Origin: an uncultured Sulfitobacter sp.
Lineage (GTDB): Bacteria > Pseudomonadota > Alphaproteobacteria > Rhodobacterales > Rhodobacteraceae
NCBI GenBank assembly: GCA_947502265.1
Contig: CANMZB010000002.1
Location: 248,001-312,000, forward strand
Direction: 5' to 3'
DNA: 64,000 bases
The notes under the pieces are model-generated. The model did no database searches, was not told the origin of the DNA, and saw only the letters and a list, made by a program, of their open reading frames with translations. Shown in pieces: positions 8,964 to 18,144 of this stretch. The translations under genes were made by a program, and so were the position numbers. Numbering within the stretch: position 1 is the first letter of the stretch; the number at the start of each line of letters is the position of its first letter.

Positions 8964-9617
8964 ATGGCTTTGCGCATTAACGACACAATCCCCAATCTGA
9001 CTGTCACCACAGATCAGGGTGAATTCACACTTCACGACTGGATCGGCGACAGCTGGGCGATTCTGTTCTCGCATCCGAAAGATTTCACTCCTGTTTGCAC
9101 AACTGAATTTGGTGCTGTCGCGCAGCTTGCCGACGAATGGGAAAAGCGCGGTACCAAGGTGATGGGAATTTCCGTGGATAGCGTGGAAGAGCACAAGAAA
9201 TGGAAGGGCGATATCGAGATGGTTGCCAAGGCAAAGGCCGGTTTCCCGATCATCGCGGATGAAGATCTCGAGGTTTCCAAAGCGTTCGATATGCTGCCTG
9301 CGGAGGCCTATCTGCCGGATGGTCGCACGCCAAATGATTCCGCAACGGTTCGGGCGGTATTCATCGTCGGGCCGGACAAACAATTGAAGCTGTCGATGGT
9401 TTACCCGATGAATGTTGGCCGCAACTTTGCCGAGGTGCTTCGCGCGCTTGACGGATTGCAGACCGCCAACGGCCAAGGCGTTGCCACGCCCGCCAACTGG
9501 AATGTCGGCGACGATGTGATCATTCCGACATCCGTATCGGACGAGGCCGCCAAGGCGAAATTCGGCGACTTCACTACCGTACTTCCTTATCTGCGGACGG
9601 CCAAGCTGCCGAGCTAA
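8964..9617 (+). CDS. 1-Cys peroxiredoxin (Prx6 type)
   Basis: A 217-residue cytoplasmic peroxidase. The active site is FTPVCTTE with peroxidatic Cys45; the Prx6 class is shown by the length (about 215-220), the C-terminal extension with NWNVGDDVIIP, and GRNFAEVLRALDGLQ. The family reduces hydrogen peroxide and lipid hydroperoxides using a thiol donor. AAAGGAGA lies 8 nt before the ATG. It stands alone, 2 nt before the GT8 glycosyltransferase on the same strand; that closeness suggests co-transcription, although the two jobs look unrelated. Confidence 0.92.
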   Translation: MALRINDTIPNLTVTTDQGEFTLHDWIGDSWAILFSHPKDFTPVCTTEFGAVAQLADEWEKRGTKVMGISVDSVEEHKKWKGDIEMVAKAKAGFPIIADEDLEVSKAFDMLPAEAYLPDGRTPNDSATVRAVFIVGPDKQLKLSMVYPMNVGRNFAEVLRALDGLQTANGQGVATPANWNVGDDVIIPTSVSDEAAKAKFGDFTTVLPYLRTAKLPS

Positions 9618-9619
9618 GG

Positions 9620-10483
9620 ATGACAATCAGGCTCGCTTTTGCGACTGATTCAGGGTACTTTGGGCCGACGCTGCTTGCTGTTGCGTCGGCCCTCCAATAC
9701 TGTCCGCCGGGCACCGAAGTTCTGTTTCTGGGTACAGATTTGACCCAAGCTGAGACTACCCGTCTGCGCGCAACAGTCGCGCAATTCGAGGGTGCAGGGC
9801 TGCGCTACCATCCCATCAGCCTTGCTGATTTCGGGGATACGCGACAGCCTGATCCAAATATTACTCTCACCACTCTCGCGCGTCTGTTCCTGCCGCGGTT
9901 GGCAAAGGGACGTGTTTTATACATTGACGGTGATACACTGATCGAAGGGCCACTGGGCGATCTGTTTCACATCGACATGAAAGGGTACCCGTTGGCGGCG
10001 GTCCGCGACCTGTTCGTTTTGCGACTGCTCCTGCGTGGCAAGGCACAGGCAGTGTCCTACTTCGCTGCGATCATGGGCGAACGTCCGGTAACCGACTATT
10101 TCAACTCCGGCGTCTTGTTGATGGATTTGGATGCTATCATTGCTGATCCTTCTTTGAAGGCAAGGATGGAGGATTTTTCGGGGATGGGCGCCTATTCCTT
10201 TCTCGATCAGGACCACCTCAACCGAATATTTGCGGGTCGCACATTGTTTCTCCCGCATCGCTGGAATTCGGTATGGGGGAGAGTGCGTTATCAGAATGCA
10301 ATCTGGCGGAAACTTGGACTGCCTCCTAGCGAAATGTCTGTTAGATCGCCCGCCATCGTTCACTTCCCCGGCCGGAAAAAGCCGTGGCACAAGCTGCGGT
10401 TTTCGACTGTCCTAAGAGGTTTTCCAGCTTTCCTCCGTTACCGGCGGTTTCAGGATGGTTGGGCGGCGAGGAAACTCCGCTAA
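9620..10483 (+). CDS. Glycosyltransferase family 8 protein
   Basis: A 287-residue protein with GT8 hallmarks: the metal-binding DxD as DGD at residues 103-105 in a YIDGDTLIEG context, the acceptor-side FNSGVLLMDLD, DQDHLNRIF, and the C-terminal HFPGRKKPW. GT8 enzymes transfer glucose or galactose, often to the lipopolysaccharide core, at the inner face of the inner membrane. There is no signal peptide. Base composition looks lower in GC than its neighbours by eye. It starts 2 nt after the peroxiredoxin stop, without a clear ribosome site of its own. It converges with a GT25 gene, so two surface-glycan transferases sit tail to tail. Confidence 0.85.
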   Translation: MTIRLAFATDSGYFGPTLLAVASALQYCPPGTEVLFLGTDLTQAETTRLRATVAQFEGAGLRYHPISLADFGDTRQPDPNITLTTLARLFLPRLAKGRVLYIDGDTLIEGPLGDLFHIDMKGYPLAAVRDLFVLRLLLRGKAQAVSYFAAIMGERPVTDYFNSGVLLMDLDAIIADPSLKARMEDFSGMGAYSFLDQDHLNRIFAGRTLFLPHRWNSVWGRVRYQNAIWRKLGLPPSEMSVRSPAIVHFPGRKKPWHKLRFSTVLRGFPAFLRYRRFQDGWAARKLR

Positions 10484-11259
10484 GTCCGCGCTGAGAAGCG
10501 CGCTTTATGCAAAAGCGCGATAATCTTGTCCCCATAAAGACGCCTGACCCTGCGAAGCTGGTACAATGCCCCGCGATTGATCTTTGCACGGCATACCCCC
10601 TTGCCAGCCGTATCGATTTCGCTTTGCGCACCGGTCGTTGAAACCAACGGCGGCACCACCGACAACCCCATATCCAGAGGCGCGAGCCAGTGGCGCAGAT
10701 GATTGTCCACGGGAGCGCTGATCGGCAGGCAGGTTTCAATAAATGCCCGTGCGCCTGGCGCTGTCCACAAAAGCGCGGTGGTCCGCATGGGGAAATAATG
10801 TGCCCGTTGAATTTGTGTGGTGTTCTCTCCGATGTGGAGAACCCCTGCTGTACTTGCGATCTTGGTCTTGAGGGCACCCAGATTCGCGACATACCAGTCC
10901 GGCGCACCGCGCGCAGTTTGCCAGGCGATAAATGCCCGGACTTGCGCAATGGCTTCGGGCAGCGGCAGCGCATCGTCTTCCAGCACCAAGCCGTAGGCCG
11001 AACCGCTTTCGACAACAGCTTTTGCAGCACGCAAATGGCTCAGAAAGCATCCGATCTCGCCTCCTGTCAACGACCTGCCCATATATCGCCGGGCATCCGC
11101 GTCATCATATTCGCTGATGGTCTCGGGAGGCACGCCCCGCCCGTCAAAAGCCGACAGGCGGCCAAAGCGGGCATCTTGTGCCTCTAACGCGCGGGTGATC
11201 CGCTTTAGCCGGTCGGTGGACTCATCAAGGTTTATCAGGATGATCGGAAAGTCAGCCAT
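10480..11259 (-). CDS. Glycosyltransferase family 25 (LPS biosynthesis type)
   Basis: A 259-residue protein with GT25 features: the opening PIILINLDESTDRLKRI, then TGGEIGCFLSHLRA, and VLEDDALPL near residue 95. GT25 enzymes act in lipooligosaccharide or lipopolysaccharide core synthesis. The ATG at 11259 is followed directly by the family's usual N-terminal strand. Its stop overlaps the stop of the convergent GT8 gene by about 3 nt. The L,D-transpeptidase lies 50 nt downstream on the plus-strand axis (upstream in transcription), so the two minus-strand genes may share a promoter. Confidence 0.83.
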   Translation of the reverse strand: MADFPIILINLDESTDRLKRITRALEAQDARFGRLSAFDGRGVPPETISEYDDADARRYMGRSLTGGEIGCFLSHLRAAKAVVESGSAYGLVLEDDALPLPEAIAQVRAFIAWQTARGAPDWYVANLGALKTKIASTAGVLHIGENTTQIQRAHYFPMRTTALLWTAPGARAFIETCLPISAPVDNHLRHWLAPLDMGLSVVPPLVSTTGAQSEIDTAGKGVCRAKINRGALYQLRRVRRLYGDKIIALLHKARFSART

Positions 11260-11309
11260 GGGAGCCCGGTATGTTGAGGAAGCTGCTGATATGGTTAACC
11301 GATCCGTGC

Positions 11310-11870
11310 TCAGTGCAGCACGACCTGCGTACCGTTTGGGACGCGATTGTACAGGTCGATCACATGTTCATTAACCATGCGTACACACCCGTTTGAGATA
11401 CGCATCCCCACGCTTTGCGGATTGGGCGTGCCGTGGATGCGCAGGTAGGTATCGCGGCCACCTGAATAGAGATACAGAGCGCGTGCGCCCAACGGGTTGA
11501 TGCCGCCGCCTGACATGCCGCTGGCATGCTTTGCGTAAATGTCCGGTTCGCGGCGGATCATCGCTTTGGTCGGGGTCCAGCTTGGCCATTCGGCTTTGCG
11601 CCGGACCACGAATGTGCCGGACATATAACGCCCTTCGGTGCCGATCCCGACCGAGTAGCGGATCGCCTTGTTGTCAGGCAGCGTCCAGTAGAGCGCGAAC
11701 TGGCCCGGATCCACATGGATTTCATGCGGCCGAAAGCCCGCTCGGGTGTCAACGATACGCGGTTGCTGGTTGGCGGGCACCTGATACGGTTGGCTTGCGG
11801 CAAATGCGGGGCCAGCGGCAAGGGCTGCGGCCCCTGAGAAAATCAGACTTCGACGGTCAAAAAACGACAT
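11310..11870 (-). CDS. L,D-transpeptidase (YkuD domain), exported
   Basis: A 186-residue cell-wall enzyme. The N-terminus has twin arginines (DRRSLIF) followed by a hydrophobic stretch and AFA-A, which looks like a Tat signal with cleavage near residue 24. The YkuD catalytic motif is HGTPNPQSVGMRISNGCVRM, with nucleophile Cys162. Such enzymes form 3-3 peptidoglycan cross-links or attach lipoproteins in the periplasm. It ends 51 nt before the GT25 start and is transcribed in the same direction. The size matches the short single-domain enzymes common in this group. Confidence 0.9.
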   Translation of the reverse strand: MSFFDRRSLIFSGAAALAAGPAFAASQPYQVPANQQPRIVDTRAGFRPHEIHVDPGQFALYWTLPDNKAIRYSVGIGTEGRYMSGTFVVRRKAEWPSWTPTKAMIRREPDIYAKHASGMSGGGINPLGARALYLYSGGRDTYLRIHGTPNPQSVGMRISNGCVRMVNEHVIDLYNRVPNGTQVVLH

Positions 11871-11978
11871 GGCAGTGTCTCCGGATAGAATGTGATTCTA
11901 GGATCAACGCTCATACTAGCCCAAAGGTTGCATCGGCGTCAGTTGTGTTTCCCAATTGGCCCCAACACAGGCGGCCAC

Positions 11979-12010
11979 AAAAAAGGCCCCCGCGTTTGTG
12001 CGGGGGCCTT
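11979..12010 (-). terminator. Intrinsic terminator of pnp
   Basis: An 11-bp stem (AAGGCCCCCGC and its complement) with a 6-nt loop spans 11983-12010; on the minus strand it is followed by a run of six T. It lies 24 nt past the pnp stop. Confidence 0.85.
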
Positions 12011-12033
12011 GAAAGGTTAGAAACGTCAGAGGT

Positions 12034-14166
12034 TTACTCGTCCGCTTCCTCTTTTTTCACTTCTTCGCCGGTTTCCTGATCCACAACCTTCATGGAAAGG
12101 CGTACCTTGCCGCGATCATCAAAGCCGAGAAGCTTCACTTTTACTTCCTGACCTTCCTTCAGAACATCGGAAGGGTGGTTCAGGCGGCGGTTTTCGATCT
12201 GGGACACATGGACCAGACCATCACGCTTGCCAAAGAAATTCACGAAAGCACCGAAATCGACGATCTTCACAACGGTACCCGTGTACACGGCGCCTTCTTC
12301 GGGCTCTGCCACGATCGAATAGATCATGTCATAGGCCTTTTTGATGGCCTCGGCGTTGGGCGACGCGATCTTGATGATGCCGTCGTCGTTGATGTCGACC
12401 TTGGCACCGGACACTTCCACGATCTCGCGGATGACCTTACCACCGGAACCGATGACTTCGCGGATTTTATCCGTTGGCACCTGCATGGTTTCGATGCGTG
12501 GTGCGTGCTCCGAGAACTCGGCAGCGCCGGTGATCGCCTTGGACATCTCGCCAAGGATATGCAGACGGCCCGCTTTGGCCTGCGCCAAGGCTTTTTCCAT
12601 GATCTCGGGCGTGATACCTGCGATCTTGATGTCCATCTGCAAGGACGTGATGCCTGCTTCGGTGCCTGCGACCTTAAAGTCCATGTCGCCAAGGTGGTCT
12701 TCGTCACCCAGAATATCCGACAGGATCGCATACGATCCGTCGTCTTCGAGGATCAGACCCATCGCTACACCGGCCACAGCCGACTTCAGCGGAACGCCCG
12801 CATCCATCATCGACAAGGAGCCACCGCAAACGGACGCCATGGAGGACGAGCCGTTGGATTCAGTGATCTCGGACACAACGCGGATCGTGTACGGGAAATC
12901 AGTCGAGGCAGGCAAAACAGCCTGCAACGCGCGCCAAGCCAGCTTGCCGTGACCGATTTCGCGACGACCCGGAGGGCCCACGCGACCCACTTCGCCAACC
13001 GAATAGGGAGGGAAGTTATAGTGCAGCAGAAAGTTGGATTTGAAGTTGCCGTGCAGCGCATCGATGAACTGTTCATCATCCCCGGTGCCCAACGTGGTCA
13101 CAACCAGACCTTGGGTTTCGCCGCGTGTGAACAAGGCGGAGCCGTGGGTCCGTGGCAGGATGCCCGTCTGCGATACGATATCGCGGATCTCGTCGGTCTT
13201 GCGACCGTCGATACGCTTGCCGGTTTTCACCACGTCACCGCGCAGGATGGACGCTTCGAGCTTCTTCATCGCCGAACCGAGGTTCGCATCACCAAGCTGC
13301 TCTTCGGAAAGCTTGCCTTTGATGGTGTCGCGGGCAGCGGACACAGCGGTTGTGCGCTCTTGCTTGTCGCCAATCGCAAAGGCCGCGCGCATTTCGGTTT
13401 CGCCTGCGGCTTTCACGGCCTCGAAGAGGTCGGAGTAATCGACAGGCTGGAAATCGAACGGCTCTTTTGCGGCATCTTCGGCCAGATTGATGATCAGGTC
13501 GATCACCGGCTGGATCTGCTCGTGGGCGAATTTCACGGCACCCAGCATTTCTTCTTCCGACAGCTCGTATGCTTCGGATTCGACCATCATCACGGCGTCT
13601 TTGGTGCCGGCAACAACTAGATCAAGGCGCTGTTCGGGGTTCAGGCGCAGGTCCTGCATGTCGTCCACTGTCGGGTTCAGGATGTAATCGCCATCCTCAA
13701 AGCCAACGCGGCAGGCGGCAATCGGCCCCATGAACGGAGCGCCCGAAATGGTCAGCGCTGCCGACGCGGCAATCATCGCGACCATGTCGGGATCGTTAAC
13801 CAGATCGTGTGACAGAACCGTACACATCACCAGCACTTCGTTTTTGAAGCCGGGGACAAACAGCGGGCGAATCGGGCGGTCGATCAGGCGGGAGGTGAGC
13901 GTCTCTTTTTCGGTAGGACGTGCTTCGCGCTTGAAGAACCCGCCGGGGATTTTGCCCGCGGCATAGTATTTCTCGTTATAGTGGACCGTCAGCGGGAAAA
14001 AGTCCTGACCGGGCTTTTGCTGGCGTGCAAATGTCACGTTGGCCATGACAGAGGTTTCGCCGTATGTCGCGATCACCGAACCGTCGGCCTGACGGGCCAC
14101 TTTACCTGTTTCCAGTGTCAGCGTTTCTTCGCCCCACTGGATAGATTTCTTTACTTCGTTAAACAT
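12034..14166 (-). CDS. pnp: Polynucleotide phosphorylase
   Basis: A 710-residue phosphorolytic 3'-5' exoribonuclease, part of the RNA degradosome. The order is RNase PH domain 1 ([14 protein letters not shown]), alpha-helical linker, RNase PH domain 2 with the catalytic-site run [21 protein letters not shown] domain ([16 protein letters not shown]) and S1 domain ([15 protein letters not shown]), then an acidic/basic C-terminal tail. Two ATGs stand in tandem (14169 and 14166). AGGAA upstream is better spaced for the second, giving MFNEVKKS. It belongs to the classical rpsO-pnp pair, but here 2.4 kb and two plus-strand genes separate them, so it needs its own promoter in the 14170-14400 region. 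Confidence 0.96.
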   Translation of the reverse strand: MFNEVKKSIQWGEETLTLETGKVARQADGSVIATYGETSVMANVTFARQQKPGQDFFPLTVHYNEKYYAAGKIPGGFFKREARPTEKETLTSRLIDRPIRPLFVPGFKNEVLVMCTVLSHDLVNDPDMVAMIAASAALTISGAPFMGPIAACRVGFEDGDYILNPTVDDMQDLRLNPEQRLDLVVAGTKDAVMMVESEAYELSEEEMLGAVKFAHEQIQPVIDLIINLAEDAAKEPFDFQPVDYSDLFEAVKAAGETEMRAAFAIGDKQERTTAVSAARDTIKGKLSEEQLGDANLGSAMKKLEASILRGDVVKTGKRIDGRKTDEIRDIVSQTGILPRTHGSALFTRGETQGLVVTTLGTGDDEQFIDALHGNFKSNFLLHYNFPPYSVGEVGRVGPPGRREIGHGKLAWRALQAVLPASTDFPYTIRVVSEITESNGSSSMASVCGGSLSMMDAGVPLKSAVAGVAMGLILEDDGSYAILSDILGDEDHLGDMDFKVAGTEAGITSLQMDIKIAGITPEIMEKALAQAKAGRLHILGEMSKAITGAAEFSEHAPRIETMQVPTDKIREVIGSGGKVIREIVEVSGAKVDINDDGIIKIASPNAEAIKKAYDMIYSIVAEPEEGAVYTGTVVKIVDFGAFVNFFGKRDGLVHVSQIENRRLNHPSDVLKEGQEVKVKLLGFDDRGKVRLSMKVVDQETGEEVKKEEADE

Positions 14167-14409
14167 CATCGTTTCCTGTGTTGGCCCATTGGCCATTTCA
14201 TAGAGGGCGTATTCCCTCTGACCCCGGTATCTTCTTTTGGTCGGCGCTGAGGTCCGGGCACCGACAAACCGATTGCTCGCGCATACAGCACAAGCGCTTC
14301 GATGGGAAGGGCAGCAAACCGCCGGTTTGATGCTGAAAGCAGAACTAAATACACGCAAGGGTGGTGGTGGGGTAATCTGATAGGGAATCAGCCTGGGGAG
14401 GTATTGGCA

Positions 14410-14625
14410 ATGAAAGATTCAAACTGGGACGAGAAATTGAACAGGTTGGAGCAGAAAGCAGCAGTTGCTGGCAGCTCGGAGACGTTAGCGTTGCAATCCG
14501 ATGTTTATCAGATGATCCGCATGTTGAAGTCCAGGAATACATCTGTTCCAAAGCGTTTGCAGCGTCTTGAGGCCGTGTTGGAGCAGAACGCTGCGGACGA
14601 CATGTATGACAATATGCCGGTCTGA
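14410..14625 (+). CDS. Small helical protein of unknown function
   Basis: A 71-residue acidic, predicted alpha-helical protein with no membrane segment and no motif I recognise. The ATG at 14410 is favoured over upstream starts because GGGGAGG stands 7-8 nt before it, and the codons ahead of it do not look coding. The middle ([16 protein letters not shown]) and end ([12 protein letters not shown]) could form a two-helix hairpin or coiled coil. It has its own terminator 25 nt downstream, so it is a stand-alone unit diverging from pnp. Function unknown. Confidence 0.65.
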   Translation: MKDSNWDEKLNRLEQKAAVAGSSETLALQSDVYQMIRMLKSRNTSVPKRLQRLEAVLEQNAADDMYDNMPV

Positions 14626-14650
14626 GGAATGGCTAGGCAGTATTTACGAG

Positions 14651-14692
14651 CCTCCCGGAGCTTCTAAACATTTCTTCGGGAGGCTTTTGTTT
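14651..14692 (+). terminator. Intrinsic terminator after the 71-residue gene
   Basis: Stem CCTCCCG (14651-14657) pairs with CGGGAGG (14677-14683), followed by CTTTTGTTT. A 19-nt loop separates the arms. Confidence 0.75.
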
Positions 14693-15078
14693 GCTTTGGG
14701 CGATCATCCGGACGTGATGTCGCCGTCCTGACGTTGTCGGGGGCGTCGGCAGTTGTGATCAGGCTGAGGAAATAACCCTCGCACCCGCCTCGCAGTACGC
14801 ATCCGTCGCATCAAACAGCGGCTCTTCTTCCGCATGCAGCCGAGCTGCGATTCCGGATGAAAGTCGGACGGCGGCCACACTGTCCGCGCATATTGCTGTC
14901 TTCGGGTGCATTGTTGGCATCCAGCGCGGCTTCTCCTTCGAAGACTGGTTTTGCGATTGCGTCGGTACAATCCTGCACCCTTGCAAAAGGTTGGCGCATC
15001 GCGCGATTGCGGCAAGTCTTGCTTCGTGCAACCTTTAGTTTAAGCGCGGGGCGCTCTGCACGTATGAGGAAGACAGCG
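14693..15078. other. Gap between the small gene and the amidase; no clear gene
   Basis: This 386-nt stretch holds no convincing gene. A minus-strand frame (15031 down to 14759, 90 residues) has a plausible-looking end (EEEPLFDATDAYCEAG) but no ribosome site and no family I recognise; it could be a decayed gene. The amidase frame is open upstream of 15079, but those codons do not look coding. Confidence 0.4.
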
Positions 15079-16479
15079 ATGGACCTTTGGGCACTGACAG
15101 CAACGCAAACGGTTGAAATGATTCGCAACGGCAAAACAAGCGCGCGCGAGGTGACACAAGCGGCGCTTGGCCGGATGGACGCGGTGAACCCTGCCATTAA
15201 CGCAGTGGTCGCGCGTGATGATGCCGCAGCGTTGCAGGCCGCCGATGCCGTAGATTCGGCCATCGCCATGGGGCACGATGCAGGGCCGATGGCAGGCGTG
15301 CCGGTCACGATCAAAGAAAACGTCGATCAGGAAGGCTTTGTCACGACCAACGGTCTGCGTATCCAGAAAGACCTGATGGCGGATGCCGATAATCCGGTGG
15401 TCGCCAACATGCGCCGTGCGGGCGCCGTCATTATCGGGCGCACCAATACGCCTGCTTTCTCGCTGCGATGGTTCACGCGAAATGCGCTGCACGGGCATAC
15501 GCTGAACCCTCATAATCCGGGCATCACGCCGGGGGGCTCTTCGGGTGGGGCGGCATCGGCGACTGCGGCGGGCATTGGCGCGGTGGGCCACGGCACAGAT
15601 ATCGGCGGATCAATCCGTTATCCGGCCTATGCCTGCGGCTTGCAGGGTATCCGGCCCACGCTGGGCCGTGTCGCGGCGTGGAACCCGTCGTCGCCAGACC
15701 GCCATATCGGCGCGCAATTGATGGCGGTGTCCGGCCCCCATGCGCGCTCGGTCGCGGATTTGCGGTTGTCGCTTGCGGTAATGGCCGCGCCGAATGTGGA
15801 TGATCCGTGGTACAGTCCTGTGCCGCTTGCCGGTCCCGATTATCCGCGCCGTGCGGCGTTGTGTGTCGCGCCCGAAGGGATGAACACGCACCCGCTTGTG
15901 GAAAAAGCGCTGCGCCATGCCGCTGCGGCGTTAAAGGACGCCGGTTGGGACGTGGCCGAGGTGGACTGCCCGCCGTTGCGTGAACCTGCGCGGCGTCAGG
16001 CACAGCTTTGGCTGGCTGAAATGGCTCATGGCGCGGCGGACGCCTTCACCCGCGAGAATGACGCGGACGCGAGCCATGTGTTGACCGAGATGCGCAAGCT
16101 TACACCGCTGCCCGATCTGGGCGAGGTTTTGAATGCGCTTCAGGCGCGGGTGGGCTTCCTGCGCGACTGGCAGCGCTTTTTGACGGAGCATCCGGTGCTG
16201 ATCTGTCCGATCTCTGCGGAGCCGCCGTTTCCCGATTTGCTGGATCTGGATGATTTCCCGCGCGTTATGGAGGCGCAGCTAACCCAAGTGGGCCTGCCGC
16301 TGATGGGGTTGCCCGGCATGTCGGTGTTTACCGGTTTCGAGACGGGAGAGGCGGGGCATACCCCGATGGGCGCGCAGTTGATCGGCGCACGCTACCGCGA
16401 AGATATTATGCTGGACGCCGCCGAGGTGATCGAGGCGCGCAGCCCGGCGATCACGGTGGTCACGCCCGCCATACAATGA
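15079..16479 (+). CDS. Amidase (amidase signature family)
   Basis: A 466-residue hydrolase of the amidase signature family, cytoplasmic. The Ser-Ser-Lys set is visible: Lys79 in PVTIKENVD, Ser154/155 in PGGSSGGAAS and Ser178 in DIGGSIRYP. Family members hydrolyse amide bonds of diverse substrates; GatA and fatty-acid or aryl amidases share these motifs, so the substrate is open. It is not GatA, as no gatB or gatC is adjacent. ATG 15079 is chosen because GAGGA precedes it by 8 nt and the protein then begins at the usual point; ATG 15064 is also in frame. It lies between rpsO and pnp on the opposite strand. Confidence 0.88.
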   Translation: MDLWALTATQTVEMIRNGKTSAREVTQAALGRMDAVNPAINAVVARDDAAALQAADAVDSAIAMGHDAGPMAGVPVTIKENVDQEGFVTTNGLRIQKDLMADADNPVVANMRRAGAVIIGRTNTPAFSLRWFTRNALHGHTLNPHNPGITPGGSSGGAASATAAGIGAVGHGTDIGGSIRYPAYACGLQGIRPTLGRVAAWNPSSPDRHIGAQLMAVSGPHARSVADLRLSLAVMAAPNVDDPWYSPVPLAGPDYPRRAALCVAPEGMNTHPLVEKALRHAAAALKDAGWDVAEVDCPPLREPARRQAQLWLAEMAHGAADAFTRENDADASHVLTEMRKLTPLPDLGEVLNALQARVGFLRDWQRFLTEHPVLICPISAEPPFPDLLDLDDFPRVMEAQLTQVGLPLMGLPGMSVFTGFETGEAGHTPMGAQLIGARYREDIMLDAAEVIEARSPAITVVTPAIQ

Positions 16480-16495
16480 TCCATCCAAAGAAAAA

Positions 16496-16525
16496 GCCGC
16501 GCTTCGTTTCCGAAGCGCGGCTTTC
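16496..16525. terminator. Bidirectional terminator between amidase and rpsO
   Basis: A perfect 11-bp stem (16496-16506 with 16511-16521) and TTTC loop stand between convergent amidase and rpsO. A-rich sequence on the left and TTTCC on the right let it work for either strand, better for rpsO (minus). Confidence 0.8.
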
Positions 16526-16548
16526 CAAACCATAAATGGCGCTGGCGC

Positions 16549-16818
16549 TTAGCGGCGCAGGCCGAGACGCTTGATCAGGTCTTGGTAACGCGCTTCGTCT
16601 TTGGACTTTGCATAGTCCAGAAGCTTGCGGCGTGTTGCGACCATCTTAAGCAGACCACGGCGACCGTGGTTGTCTTTTTTGTGGGTTTTGAAGTGCTCTG
16701 TCAGGGTGGCGATGCGGGAGCTGAGAACAGCAACCTGAACTTCAGGCGAACCTGTGTCGCCTTCTTTGGCACCGAATTCTTTGATCAGGCGGGCTTTTTC
16801 TTCTGGTGTAATCGACAT
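16549..16818 (-). CDS. rpsO: Small ribosomal subunit protein uS15
   Basis: An 89-residue ribosomal protein, the usual length. It opens [15 protein letters not shown] and contains [30 protein letters not shown] and [12 protein letters not shown], all standard S15 sequence. It binds 16S rRNA helices 20-22 early in 30S assembly and in some bacteria represses its own mRNA. AAGGAGA lies 6-7 nt before the ATG. In most relatives it is directly followed by pnp; here the amidase and a 71-residue gene intervene. Confidence 0.97.
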   Translation of the reverse strand: MSITPEEKARLIKEFGAKEGDTGSPEVQVAVLSSRIATLTEHFKTHKKDNHGRRGLLKMVATRRKLLDYAKSKDEARYQDLIKRLGLRR

Positions 16819-16980
16819 CGGGGTCTCCTTTTAAAAGGTTAATGTGATGGCGCAGGCCGGGATGTCGTCCAGCACAGGCCCGTGGAGGTATCACCACGCG
16901 AGTCGCGGGCGATGGGGGCATATAGGAAAGATTGGAGCCGTTGGCAAAGGCTTATTCAAGCCACCTTGCGGAAAGCTGCA

Positions 16981-18069
16981 TTATGCAAAGCCCAGCGTGA
17001 CGGCAGAGCTGAGCGGGACAAGTGCGATATCGTCCGGTTGCAGATCGGTGCCGTTGACCGATGCAATCACGGCACCGTTCATCAGCACGATCGTACGCCC
17101 TTCGACCTCGGGATCGTCGGTGACCTGCACGTCGGGTTCGTCGCTGTCGTGCGTGCTGTCATCCCAGATCAGAACAAGACTGTCGTCAGCAGCGGTATAG
17201 TCGAGGATTTGCGTGGCTTCGCCCTCGACAAGCCACTCTCCCAGAACGATCTGGTCTTCGCCACTACCGGCGGTCACGATATCGCCCGATCCGGCAAGGA
17301 TGCTGTCATCGCCGCCGCCGCCGTTAAGGTAATCAGCCGTATCGGCATCCACGATCCGCCCGTCGACTTCGGTAGGGACCAGCCCGTTCAAGACGTCATC
17401 ACCCCAACCGCCAAACAGCGTGTCCGTGCCGGTCCCGCCATGCAGCGTATCATTATCAAGCCCGCCATGCAGTACATCGTCGCCATCCCCGTCATAAAGC
17501 GCGTCATCGCCAGCGGACCCCTGAAGCGAATCGTTTCCGTCACCACCCCAAAGCGTATCATCGTCATTGTGGCCAAAAATCTGATCTGCCTGGTCACCAC
17601 CATACAGCGCGTCCCGACCGTTTTCGCCATCCAGCCTGTCGTTGCCGGTCCCGCCTTCGATCCGGTCGTCACCGTCGCCACCGCGCAAGGCATCATCGCC
17701 ATCCCCACCGCGCAGCGTGTCCGCACCACCGCCACCGCCAAGCCAGTCATTTCTGTCGTTACCTTCCAGCAGATCATCTGCTGCGGTGCCTTCGCTTATG
17801 GTTACACGGTTCGCTTCGTCCGGCACATAAGGCCCGATATCGGCGGCATCGTCCCCGCCGCGCGAATCCACCGTATCGTCCACATAAGGATCGTCCTCAT
17901 AAGGCGGGGCTGCGACTGCCTGAGCGTATGTCTCAGGTGGCATGTCTGAAAAATCCGGCAGATGATCATCCTCTGCCTCGTCGTCGTTTTGTGGTTCGAT
18001 ATAGGCGACCGTGCCGACCGCCATCAAACCCATCAATCCTGCTAACCACAACATAGCTTCATTTTCCAT
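16981..18069 (-). CDS. Membrane-anchored RTX-repeat (haemolysin-type calcium-binding) protein
   Basis: A 362-residue, very acidic protein. Residues 6-23 are hydrophobic (MLWLAGLMGLMAVGTVAY) and look like an anchor or uncleaved signal. An acidic low-complexity region follows (30-95), then about 13 near-continuous RTX nonapeptides of the GGxGxDxLx type at 110-235, and a separate LNGGGGDDSI copy near 245. The C-terminal 90 residues form the beta-rich tail found after such repeats (GDIVTAGSGEDQIVLGEW). RTX repeats bind calcium and fold as a beta roll. Type I secreted RTX proteins normally lack an N-terminal signal, so the hydrophobic N-terminus is unusual. No type I secretion genes are nearby. 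It interrupts the truB-rpsO neighbourhood. Confidence 0.85.
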   Translation of the reverse strand: MENEAMLWLAGLMGLMAVGTVAYIEPQNDDEAEDDHLPDFSDMPPETYAQAVAAPPYEDDPYVDDTVDSRGGDDAADIGPYVPDEANRVTISEGTAADDLLEGNDRNDWLGGGGGADTLRGGDGDDALRGGDGDDRIEGGTGNDRLDGENGRDALYGGDQADQIFGHNDDDTLWGGDGNDSLQGSAGDDALYDGDGDDVLHGGLDNDTLHGGTGTDTLFGGWGDDVLNGLVPTEVDGRIVDADTADYLNGGGGDDSILAGSGDIVTAGSGEDQIVLGEWLVEGEATQILDYTAADDSLVLIWDDSTHDSDEPDVQVTDDPEVEGRTIVLMNGAVIASVNGTDLQPDDIALVPLSSAVTLGFA

Positions 18070-18144
18070 TGAAACGAGGCCACATACCTCACCGACATAA
18101 GCACAGATTTGACCCGAATCGTCAAAAGTGTAACGCCAAGAAGG

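Noticed and set aside
12175-13620. A 481-codon plus-strand frame opposite pnp
   Set aside because: It mirrors the pnp codon pattern and resembles no known protein.
16882-17949. A 355-codon plus-strand frame opposite the RTX gene, rich in Val, Ile and Ala
   Set aside because: Its repeats are the reverse complement of the RTX nonapeptides, so it is a shadow.
16981-18069. The regular repeats suggested a CRISPR-like or satellite array
   Set aside because: The period is 27 nt with no spacers and encodes RTX nonapeptides in frame.
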